Positions 1-5,521 of a stretch of DNA of 7,536 nucleotides are shown here, piece by piece; positions within the stretch are counted from its first letter, which is position 1; each line of letters begins with the position of its first letter. Source of the stretch: Prevotellaceae bacterium. Its GTDB lineage: Bacteria; Bacteroidota; Bacteroidia; Bacteroidales; Bacteroidaceae. Location of the stretch: the NCBI GenBank assembly GCA_030536165.1, contig JAUNQM010000120.1, positions 1 to 7,536 of the forward strand, read 5' to 3'. Made by a program: the position numbers and the translations under genes. The notes under the pieces are model-generated. The model was not told where the DNA came from and made no database searches. It was given only the letters and a program-made list of their open reading frames with translations.

Positions 1-217
1 ACGAGTTGCCGTTGTAGATTTTCTTTCCTCGCACACTGCACAGGATGTCAGACGTATAGGTTGAATTTTTCTTATATACCTTGCCGTCTTTTATGTTGCA
101 GATGATGTCCGACGTGTAACTTGAACGGCCACTATAGACCTTTACAGCCTTCTGAGCAGACATACTGGCAAATATTCCAACAAGAAGAATAACCAAAAAG
201 AAGCGCAAATGTCTCAT
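1..217 (-). CDS. Exported 20-residue-repeat protein, N-terminal part (runs off left edge)
   Basis: Reading leftward from the ATG at 217 gives 72 codons with no stop before the edge, so this is the N-terminal part of a longer gene. Residues 1-22 (starting MRHLRFFLVILLVGIFASMS) form a short basic start and a hydrophobic core ending near SAQ, a good type I signal peptide. The rest is a tandem 20-residue repeat: unit 1 at residues 26-45 (KVYSG..SYTSDIICNI), unit 2 at 46-65 (KVYKK..TYTSDILCSV), and unit 3 beginning at 66 (KIYNGNS). Each unit has the pattern K-[VI]-Y-x3-S-x-Y-T-S-D-I-[IL]-C, with cysteines at 40 and 60 in register. The DNA of the units has diverged, so the repeat is old and kept at protein level. 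It resembles small Bacteroidales periplasmic or surface proteins annotated as 5-fold beta-flower proteins; that family link is from memory. No enzyme motif is visible and the function is unknown. No convincing TAnnTTTG promoter was found upstream. Confidence 0.72.
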   Translation of the reverse strand, partial: MRHLRFFLVILLVGIFASMSAQKAVKVYSGRSSYTSDIICNIKDGKVYKKNSTYTSDILCSVRGKKIYNGNS

Positions 218-312
218 CGTTTTTTTATTTAATAACGATTCCAGCGCCATATTTATTGTATAAATCAGCATTTATTTGAAACCGGAATAGCACATAATAC
301 ACCTTATTATAT

Positions 313-342
313 TACGCGCGTATGCGTGCGTGCGCACGCGCG
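313..342. repeat. 30-base alternating pyrimidine-purine tract (Z-DNA-prone)
   Basis: Every base from 313 to 342 alternates pyrimidine and purine. It is mostly CG and TG/CA steps, with two TA steps, in an otherwise AT-rich intergenic region. Its right part contains the perfect 12-base palindrome GCGTGCGCACGC (328-339), which extends to 325-342 if one G-T pair is allowed. Alternating CG/TG runs of this length are known to flip to left-handed Z-DNA under negative supercoiling. As RNA the palindrome would fold into a compact GC hairpin. Placement between divergent genes, where supercoiling builds up, is suggestive only. Confidence 0.75.
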
Positions 343-460
343 ATGAGCCGAAAAGTCATATAAGTCCTGTGTTTTTGCAAAAAAAACTTATAGCCATTAT
401 CGATTATATGGAATTCTTAGAAAACGTAGTGCATGTGTGTTCAAGGCATATTTGAGGCCT

Positions 461-547
461 TCACACCTCAGGTGTCACTTGTGTTGCACCTGAGGTGTGA
501 CATATAGTCACTCCTAAGGTATGACGGCGGAAACACCTAAGGTGTGG
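461..547. repeat. Four evenly spaced ACACCTNAGGTGT palindromes
   Basis: Four copies of a 13-base palindrome lie in a row: 463-475 (centre C, perfect), 486-498 (centre G, one end base changed), 510-522 (centre A, two changes: ACTCCTAAGGTAT) and 533-545 (centre A, perfect). Their centres are at 469, 492, 516 and 539, so the spacing is 23, 24 and 23 bases. Flanks extend the symmetry to TCACACCTNAGGTGTGA in part. The 10-11 base spacers are unrelated to each other. Copies 1 and 2 together also make a perfect 14-base inverted repeat (461-474 with 487-500, 12-base loop). Such an array fits iterated operator sites for a dimeric DNA-binding protein, or, if transcribed, alternative hairpins. The cluster ends about 70 bases before the flavodoxin -33 element. 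The binding protein, if any, is unknown. Confidence 0.8.
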
Positions 548-618
548 AAGGCTAAAAATAGCAATATGTGCCATTTTAGACAAGAAAGAGGTCATCGTCA
601 CATTTTTTCCCGCATTTA

Positions 619-650
619 CTTGCATTCTTCGCAAACTATGCTTACCTTTG
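619..650 (+). promoter_or_regulatory. Promoter of the flavodoxin gene
   Basis: TACCTTTG at 643-650 matches the Bacteroidetes -7 consensus TAnnTTTG. CTTG at 619-622 is an acceptable -33 element, 20 bases upstream. Transcription would start near 656, giving a leader of under 20 bases before the ATG at 674. This also argues that the in-frame ATG at 521 is not used. Confidence 0.6.
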
Positions 651-673
651 CCCCAGTTAAACCCTATATGACT

Positions 674-1198
674 ATGAAAAAGATTGTATTTATCGCATTG
701 GCACTGCTCGTATCATTGAGCGTAAGTGCAAAGAAAGACAAGGTGTTAGTAACTTATTTCTCTGCTACAGGCACCACAAAAGCCGTGGCTGAACGTATTG
801 CAAAGGCAGCAGGAGCCGATTTGTTTGAGATTGCTCCCGATGTGAAATACACCGATGCCGACCTTGATTGGAGAAACCTCAACAGCCGTTCATCGGTTGA
901 AATGAAGGACAAGACGTCGCGCCCAAAGATGCTTTGCAACGCGAAGAAGATGAAGAAATACACAAAAATCTACATCGGATTCCCTATCTGGTGGAACGTT
1001 TGTCCACGCATCGTCAACACATTTATTGAGAGCAACGACCTGAAAGGCAAGGTTCTAATACCTTTTGCAACGTCTGGCAGCAGCAAGATTGACAACTCAT
1101 GCAAGGACTTGAAAGAGACTTATCCAACGCTCACATGGGGCGAAGGCAAGCTGATGAATGCAGTCACCGATGCTGAAATCAAGGCTTGGGTGAAGTGA
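674..1198 (+). CDS. Exported flavodoxin-family protein
   Basis: This is a flavodoxin-fold protein of 174 residues that should bind FMN and carry electrons. Residues 1-19 (MKKIVFIALALLVSLSVSA) are a signal peptide with no lipobox, so the protein probably works in the periplasm. The mature part starts with a beta strand and FMN phosphate loop, VLVTYFSATGTTKAVAERIA (residues 24-43, loop T/S-x-T-G-x-T). GFPIWWNVCPRIVNTFIES (102-120) is the flavin-ring segment seen in flavodoxin-like reductases, followed by KVLIPFATSGSS (126-137). Length fits a complete short flavodoxin. The start at 674 is chosen because it opens the signal peptide and sits just behind a promoter; 668 (MTMKK) is possible and the upstream ATG at 521 is rejected. 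The gene is monocistronic and converges on the pectate lyase. Its redox partner is not visible here. Exported flavodoxins of this type are common in Bacteroidales but their role is poorly defined. Confidence 0.87.
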   Translation: MKKIVFIALALLVSLSVSAKKDKVLVTYFSATGTTKAVAERIAKAAGADLFEIAPDVKYTDADLDWRNLNSRSSVEMKDKTSRPKMLCNAKKMKKYTKIYIGFPIWWNVCPRIVNTFIESNDLKGKVLIPFATSGSSKIDNSCKDLKETYPTLTWGEGKLMNAVTDAEIKAWVK

Positions 1199-1233
1199 TA
1201 AGAAGTTACGCGAGTAATAAATGTATAAAAAAC

Positions 1234-1264
1234 AAATGCCATCTTCATAGCGAAGATGGCATTT
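1234..1264. terminator. Bidirectional terminator between convergent genes
   Basis: A perfect 13-base-pair stem (1234-1246 with 1252-1264, AAATGCCATCTTC paired with its complement) has a 5-base loop. On the plus strand it is followed by ATTTTG; on the minus strand it is followed by a run of T (complement of AAAAAA at 1227-1232). It lies 36 bases after the flavodoxin stop and 8 bases after the pectate lyase stop, so it should end transcripts from both sides. Confidence 0.9.
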
Positions 1265-1271
1265 ATTTTGC

Positions 1272-3983
1272 TTAATCAGCAATCACTTTCATTGTGTGAA
1301 TTTTGCCGATTTCATCGGTACATTTCATCAAATATACCTCATGACTTTGCAGCTTTGAAACCTTCTTTCCGTCGATTGTGAAGAACTCGCGTGCGACGAT
1401 GTTTAGATTCCTTTCGCTGAATATCTCGTCAATTCCCGATGGATCAACATAGACAGCCACGTTTACAGGGCGTGTCATAGTGCTACCTTCTGCGTCAGTG
1501 ACGGTTACGTTTACCTTCGTGATTGCAGCTTCTGCGCCAGCGGTGATGGTGACAATAGTGTCACTGACTGTTGCTGTAACGCCTTCGCCAGCCTCAACAG
1601 TGAATGTAGGAGACTTCGTAAAACCGCGGTAGAATGGGGCAATATTCACAGTTTTGGTCTCACCAGCAGGTATTACTTCATACGGATGCGAGATAAATTC
1701 GAGGTAGTCTTCCAATTGAGTCCAACCGTCGTGGTCAGGGTCGTCATTGTTATTAGCCACTTCTGGGTCGGTGCCTACGATAGTCTCAAACCAGTTTGGA
1801 ATACCATCTTGGTCTGTATCATAGTCGCTGGCGCGAGTTTCTTCAGGGAATGCCTCGAAACCACCGCAATCATTCTCGTGGTCAATCTCACCCTTAATGC
1901 CAGAACGACTGCCTACGTAGTGGTATGTACCGTTAATAGTCTCATCTACAACGCGAACATGCATGTCGTCGCGGCAAGGCATTGTTGCGCCCGCATCGCT
2001 TGTCACAATCTTGAAAGCATCCTTTGCTGTGTGGATTTCAGCGCATGAAGGGAAGAACGGCTCGTCAACAAATGTCTTGTAAGCATACTCATCGGTGCGC
2101 GTGTTAGGGTCAACGGCGCCGTTTGAGAGTGAATACTTATATGTATCACCGTATTTATCGGTCGTGAGTGTGTGGTTCTTGTTCTCACGGATATTGCCTG
2201 AGATGTATGCCTGCCACTTGCTGTCGATAGAACCGACGTTCTCGTATTGCTGGATGAATAACTCTGTACGTTTGGTGTCAGGTCCCATCTTGTAATAGTT
2301 GTTTACAAAGTTCACCTCGTGACAACCACCGTCAGTGGTGCGTCCGTTCCAGTTGTAGCATACATTATTAAAGAGGTCCATCTGACCGATAGCACGGTTA
2401 TCGCCGTCCATTCCACCGCCCATAGACCAGTTTCGGCCATTGCAGTTCACAAGCAGATTATGATGGTGTGAACCAATCTTACCGTCGATGGTTGCAGCGA
2501 ATCCGTGGTTAGTACCTGCGCTGTAGTTCTTGTGGTCGGCAATTCCAAGTGCCTCGGCAATAATGTTATACTGGAAAGAAATGTTTTTTGCGCCGCGGCT
2601 TGAGAACGTCTCGTCCGTTCCCCAAGCAGCTGTAGTGTGGTCCACGATAGCGTGGTCAGCACCAGTCATACCCATAGCATTGCCTGTGTCGCCATAACCA
2701 CGACGTGCGCGGAGGAAGCGGCAGATAGTTTCCTTGCCAATGTTGAGGTTTGAATATTTCAAGCAGATACCCTTTCCTGGAGCAGTCTGAGGCGCAAGTG
2801 TGACGTATGGATCGCAGAAGATGCTTCCAAAGTCCATGACAATAAGACCTGAGACATCGAAGACAATAGTACGAGGGCCTTCGAGCTCTGTCATTCCATA
2901 GCGTAAAGAACCTGGAGTCAGGTTGTTACTCAGGTTGGTTACATGATAGACGACACCGCCGCGACCACCAGTAGCGAAGCGACCGTAGCCCTCAGCGCCT
3001 GGGAATGCGAGCTGACGAGGACGGAACGACCATACGTTGCCTGCAGTTACAGTGCCGTTGGCGTCAACCTCGTCAACGCGCCAATAATAAGTATTCATTG
3101 AATACAAATCCTTAACCATGTATGTTGTATCGGCATATTCAAACACAGCTAAAGGTTCGGTCATGTCGGCAACCGTTGCAGAGTCAAGTCCGAAGTACAG
3201 TATGTGTTGTTTGATAGAAGCGTTAGACGGCGACCACATAAGAGTGCAGCTGTGGTCAGCATTGTCGCAGTCAACGTGCATGTCGCCGCTGTTTGGTGTT
3301 GGGCGCTTGGCTTGTTCTGTTGCACTTACAGTGTTCAATTCAAAGCCGTTGAGTATAGGCGTACGGTCGTACTTCGTCTTCGATGGGTCGAGAGTTGCCT
3401 CGTCTTCATTTGTGATGAAAGAGAGTACGGCATTGTCGCCAGCCTTCTCTATTGTAAAAGTTGATGTCAGCACTGTGGCATCCGCAGTTACTACTTCCTG
3501 CAAAGTAGTTTCAACTTTAGAATGTAACACTTGTCCGTTGCAAGTCACCGTGATAGGCCACGGGTTAAACTGCTTTGGGTCTTGCCAACGGTTGTGGAAG
3601 GTCTGAATAGTGTGAGTGCCCACAGGAAGACCTTTGATGGTCAGACGAAGTTCACCACATTCGTTAGGGTCAAGGTTCACTCCGTCAGCGAGGAGACGGC
3701 CATTCTTGGCTTTTGCATCGGCATTGGTCATGAGAGTCTTGTTCCATCCGCTGCGAGCATCGTGAGCCTCGTCGCCATCGGCAACACTTACTACGAATGT
3801 CACACCATCGACTTGCATAGAGTCTGCCTTTCCCTGCTTGAAACTCCAATACAGATAACCTGGCTCTAAGACTTCTGCCTCTTGTCGTCCAGACTGGCAG
3901 ATATCGACCTTGAACTGCGGCAGCTGCGCAAACAAATTTGATGCAGCGAGCATGCTAAAGAATAAGATAAATAGCTTTTTCAT
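1272..3983 (-). CDS. Secreted multidomain pectate lyase (PL1 family)
   Basis: A 903-residue enzyme expected to cleave polygalacturonan by beta-elimination outside the cell. Residues 1-19 (MKKLFILFFSMLAASNLFA) are a signal peptide. Residues about 21-220 form a beta-rich domain ending ILNGFELNTV, probably carbohydrate-binding (malectin/CBM-like, inferred). Residues 235-322 look like a fibronectin type III domain (THSTYYWRV-like segment at 297-303, VWSFRPR). The catalytic beta-helix starts at FPGAEGYGRFATGGRGG (327-343) and runs to about 650. WGTDETFSS (454-462) and HHHNLLVNCNGRNW (506-519) are conserved blocks of this family; Asp457, Glu458 and Arg517 are candidate calcium or catalytic residues. 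An Asp-rich calcium-binding segment (DTDQDGIPNWFE, 722-733; DDPDHDGW, 747-754) and an Ig-like domain (about 770-848) follow. The last 50 residues (FTIDGKKVSKLQ, VYLMK, IHTMKVIAD) resemble a type IX secretion sorting tail. No SusC/SusD genes adjoin it. Confidence in PL1 is high; exact substrate is inferred. Confidence 0.9.
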   Translation of the reverse strand: MKKLFILFFSMLAASNLFAQLPQFKVDICQSGRQEAEVLEPGYLYWSFKQGKADSMQVDGVTFVVSVADGDEAHDARSGWNKTLMTNADAKAKNGRLLADGVNLDPNECGELRLTIKGLPVGTHTIQTFHNRWQDPKQFNPWPITVTCNGQVLHSKVETTLQEVVTADATVLTSTFTIEKAGDNAVLSFITNEDEATLDPSKTKYDRTPILNGFELNTVSATEQAKRPTPNSGDMHVDCDNADHSCTLMWSPSNASIKQHILYFGLDSATVADMTEPLAVFEYADTTYMVKDLYSMNTYYWRVDEVDANGTVTAGNVWSFRPRQLAFPGAEGYGRFATGGRGGVVYHVTNLSNNLTPGSLRYGMTELEGPRTIVFDVSGLIVMDFGSIFCDPYVTLAPQTAPGKGICLKYSNLNIGKETICRFLRARRGYGDTGNAMGMTGADHAIVDHTTAAWGTDETFSSRGAKNISFQYNIIAEALGIADHKNYSAGTNHGFAATIDGKIGSHHHNLLVNCNGRNWSMGGGMDGDNRAIGQMDLFNNVCYNWNGRTTDGGCHEVNFVNNYYKMGPDTKRTELFIQQYENVGSIDSKWQAYISGNIRENKNHTLTTDKYGDTYKYSLSNGAVDPNTRTDEYAYKTFVDEPFFPSCAEIHTAKDAFKIVTSDAGATMPCRDDMHVRVVDETINGTYHYVGSRSGIKGEIDHENDCGGFEAFPEETRASDYDTDQDGIPNWFETIVGTDPEVANNNDDPDHDGWTQLEDYLEFISHPYEVIPAGETKTVNIAPFYRGFTKSPTFTVEAGEGVTATVSDTIVTITAGAEAAITKVNVTVTDAEGSTMTRPVNVAVYVDPSGIDEIFSERNLNIVAREFFTIDGKKVSKLQSHEVYLMKCTDEIGKIHTMKVIAD

Positions 3984-4023
3984 AATTTAGTTTTTTGTGT
4001 AAGGTTTTATTTGAATTTAATTC

Positions 4024-4037
4024 TGCATGCAAAAGTA
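4024..4037 (-). promoter_or_regulatory. Probable -7 box of the pectate lyase gene
   Basis: Read on the minus strand, 4037-4030 is TACTTTTG, a match to TAnnTTTG, 46 bases before the pectate lyase ATG at 3983. The upstream region is very AT-rich and has no clear TTTG -33 element, so the promoter may be weak or need an activator. An 8-base palindrome TGCATGCA (4024-4031) overlaps the downstream end of the box and could be part of a regulator site, though it is short. Confidence 0.5.
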
Positions 4038-4120
4038 GTGAAAAATATATATAATAAGGTGGAAAATTTTATTTTTTTCCCGCATTCCTATTATATTTGC
4101 GTGCAAAATTGATAATAAAT

Positions 4121-4153
4121 AAAAAAAAACGACCTACTGCATTTGTAAGTCGT
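4121..4153 (-). terminator. Terminator downstream of the tRNA
   Basis: On the minus strand, ACGAC pairs with GTCGT, then one mismatch, then TAC pairs with GTA around a 7-base loop (stem 4129-4137 with 4145-4153). It is followed directly by nine T residues (complement of A at 4121-4129). It begins 10 bases after the tRNA 3' end, as expected for a factor-independent terminator of a single-tRNA transcript. Confidence 0.82.
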
Positions 4154-4162
4154 CTTTCTTAG

Positions 4163-4236
4163 TAGCGGGACCCAGGATTGAACTGGGGACCTCATGATTA
4201 TGAATCATGCGCTCTAACCAGCTGAGCTATCCCGCC
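4163..4236 (-). tRNA. tRNA with CAT anticodon, most likely elongator tRNA-Met
   Basis: The 74-base minus-strand sequence folds as a full cloverleaf. The acceptor stem is GGCGGGA with TCCCGCT, ending in a G-U pair at 1-72. The D arm is GCTCAGCTGGTTAGAGC, the anticodon stem CATGA/TCATG encloses loop TTCATAA, the variable loop is AGGTC, and the T arm is CCCAG-TTCAATC-CTGGG. The discriminator is A, followed by CTA rather than CCA, so CCA must be added after transcription. It lacks the three G-C pairs of the initiator anticodon stem and the unpaired 1-72 position, so it is not initiator tRNA. A CAT anticodon could also be lysidine-modified tRNA-Ile2; elongator Met is preferred on the overall look of the anticodon arm, but the two cannot be separated firmly by eye. 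It has its own promoter and terminator. Confidence 0.93.
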
Positions 4237-4264
4237 ATCATATTTGCTTTCTCAAAAGCGGATG

Positions 4265-4295
4265 CAAAGGTAATAAATAAAATACACTTGACAAG
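4265..4295 (-). promoter_or_regulatory. Promoter of the tRNA gene
   Basis: On the minus strand, TACCTTTG (4272-4265) matches TAnnTTTG exactly and is identical to the flavodoxin -7 box. CTTG (4295-4292) lies 19 bases upstream as a -33 element. The tRNA 5' end is 28 bases past the -7 box. The -33 element sits inside a 15-base palindrome that directly follows the upstream acyltransferase gene. Confidence 0.65.
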
Positions 4296-4298
4296 TGT
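4284..4298. promoter_or_regulatory. 15-base palindrome over the tRNA -33 region
   Basis: ACACTTGACAAGTGT is a perfect palindrome around its central base. As minus-strand RNA it gives a 6-base-pair hairpin with a 3-base loop, followed by ATTTTATTTATT, and it lies 15 bases past the acyltransferase stop, so it may be a weak terminator of that gene. As DNA it covers the tRNA -33 element and could be an operator. The sequence cannot decide between the two. Confidence 0.5.
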
Positions 4299-4313
4299 TA
4301 ATCAATAAATATT

Positions 4314-5465
4314 TTATTTTTTTAACAGTTTGGCGTAGCAGTTCCTGCGTTTATGCAGTCTTGGATTCATATCTGCCCATTGGCGTTGCACCATTGTGTT
4401 TGACTCAAGCTCGACTTGTGTCTCTGCCCATTCGAAGCCAAACTCATTGAATCGAGGAATTAAGTCGGCAAACAAAAGTGCATTGGCGCCTTTGCCTCTG
4501 AACTCAGGCGTGATGCCCACGAGAAGCAAGTCAACACCTTTAGACTTTCTGAACTTCAGCGCACGCAACAAGTGCCACCAACCAAACGGAAACATGCGCC
4601 CGTTATGGCATTTTTGCAATGCTGCGCTCATCGACGGAATGCAGATGCCGATACCCACAAGTTTGTTTGCGTTGTTTCCGTCTTCGATTATCGTAACTAA
4701 ATCGAGGTCGATGAAGCCGAAATATTGCTTGATGTATTGCTGTATCTGTCGCTCTGAAAGCTCAGAGTAGCCGTAAAGGTCTTTGTATGTCTCGTTGATT
4801 AAGGCAAATATCTTTTCGCCATACCCATCGTTAAAGATGTCTTTCTTTGTGAGTTTCCTTGTCTTGAGGTTGTATCTGTCACTGATAAGTTTTGCCACAC
4901 GAGTGAACTTCTCTGGCACTTCAGCTGGCACTTCGATGTTAAACTCAACGTATCTATTGTCGATGGAGTAACCTTCAAGCGCTTCGATGTGGCGCTTGTA
5001 GTACTCGTAGTTATAGATTGTCGGCATTGTGCCTAACTCGTCGAATCCCTCAACGAGCATACCTTCAGGATCCATGTCGGTGAATCCAAGTGGTCCCTGA
5101 ATGGTGTCCATGCCTTTTTCAAGTCCCCACTTCTCAACCTCGTCTAATAGAGCCTTAGAGACATCCGTGTCATCGATGAAGTCTATCCAGCCAAACCTTA
5201 CCGTCTTCTTCTGCCATTTCTCGTTGGCGCGATGGTTGATTATTGCAGCCACACGGCCGGCAATCTTTCCGTCCTTGTATGCCAAGAAATATTCAGCCTC
5301 GCAAAAGTCGAAGGCTGCATTGCGGTCTTTGCTGAGCGTGTTGATGTCATCGAGGTAAAGAGTAGGCGCATCATACTTGTTTCCACGATATAAATCATAG
5401 TGGAACTGTATGAACCGTTTGAGGTCTTTCTTGGTCTCTACTCTTTTTATTTCAACTTTCGACAT
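4314..5465 (-). CDS. GNAT-type acyltransferase of about 380 residues (function unknown)
   Basis: A 383-residue soluble protein of a type widespread in Bacteroidetes and usually annotated as hypothetical or GNAT acetyltransferase. No signal peptide or membrane segment is visible. The N-terminal half (1-175) has GNAT-like pieces such as AEYFLAYKDGKIAGRVAAI (57-75) and the conserved block GPLGFTDMDPEGMLVEGF (124-141). The C-terminal half carries VGITPEFRGKGANALLF (316-332), which fits the acyl-CoA pyrophosphate loop (R-G-x-G-A), and a final segment WAETQVELESN (346-356) before MNPRLHKRRNCYAK. This looks like two GNAT folds in one chain. The substrate is unknown. The start at 5465 (MSKVEIKR) is preferred over an ATG at 5492, because the latter lies within the gene's own -7 promoter box. 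It follows the methyltransferase gene closely but has that separate promoter. Confidence 0.83.
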   Translation of the reverse strand: MSKVEIKRVETKKDLKRFIQFHYDLYRGNKYDAPTLYLDDINTLSKDRNAAFDFCEAEYFLAYKDGKIAGRVAAIINHRANEKWQKKTVRFGWIDFIDDTDVSKALLDEVEKWGLEKGMDTIQGPLGFTDMDPEGMLVEGFDELGTMPTIYNYEYYKRHIEALEGYSIDNRYVEFNIEVPAEVPEKFTRVAKLISDRYNLKTRKLTKKDIFNDGYGEKIFALINETYKDLYGYSELSERQIQQYIKQYFGFIDLDLVTIIEDGNNANKLVGIGICIPSMSAALQKCHNGRMFPFGWWHLLRALKFRKSKGVDLLLVGITPEFRGKGANALLFADLIPRFNEFGFEWAETQVELESNTMVQRQWADMNPRLHKRRNCYAKLLKK

Positions 5466-5489
5466 CGGCTGTTTTCTCCAATTTGGTGG

Positions 5490-5521
5490 CAAAGTTAGTG
5501 AAAAATTTTCTTACAAACAAA
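5490..5521 (-). promoter_or_regulatory. Promoter of the acyltransferase gene, overlapping the upstream stop codon
   Basis: On the minus strand, TAACTTTG (5497-5490) matches TAnnTTTG, and TTTG (5521-5518) is a perfect -33 element 20 bases upstream. The TAA of this box (5497-5495) is the stop codon of the methyltransferase gene, and the -33 box is inside its last codons. Transcription would start near 5484, giving a leader of about 20 bases to the ATG at 5465. Confidence 0.65.

Larger units (their letters stand above)
218..673. other. Intergenic region between divergent genes
   Basis: About 456 bases separate the start of the left-edge repeat protein (minus) from the start of the flavodoxin (plus). 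I find no credible coding sequence. An open frame runs in phase from an ATG at 521 into the flavodoxin, but its 51 extra residues are not protein-like, and the ATG lies inside a palindromic repeat and upstream of the flavodoxin promoter. The stretch holds an alternating pyrimidine-purine tract, a four-copy palindrome cluster, a small inverted repeat (GCTA-AAAA-TAGC, 551-562) and a promoter next to the flavodoxin. Apart from these, 218-312 and 343-460 are AT-rich with nothing I can name, other than a lone ACACCT half-site at 299-304. Confidence 0.7.

Noticed and set aside
461..547. Short CRISPR array
   Set aside because: The repeated unit is a 13-base palindrome with 10-11 base spacers, far below CRISPR repeat and spacer sizes, and no cas gene is present.
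521..673. N-terminal extension of the flavodoxin from an ATG at 521
   Set aside because: The 51 residues are not protein-like, the ATG sits in a palindromic repeat, the promoter (619-650) lies downstream of it, and the ATG at 674 opens a clear signal peptide.
3118..3606. 162-residue plus-strand open frame, and others such as 1686-2048
   Set aside because: They lie antisense within the pectate lyase, with no family features and no promoter; they are shadows of its codon use.
4163..4236. Initiator tRNA-fMet
   Set aside because: The anticodon stem lacks the three consecutive G-C pairs and position 1-72 is a G-U pair, not the initiator mismatch.
5466..5492. Acyltransferase start at 5492 (MPPNWRKQP)
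   Set aside because: This ATG overlaps the gene's own -7 promoter box and the nine extra residues look like leader sequence; MSKVEIKR at 5465 fits better.
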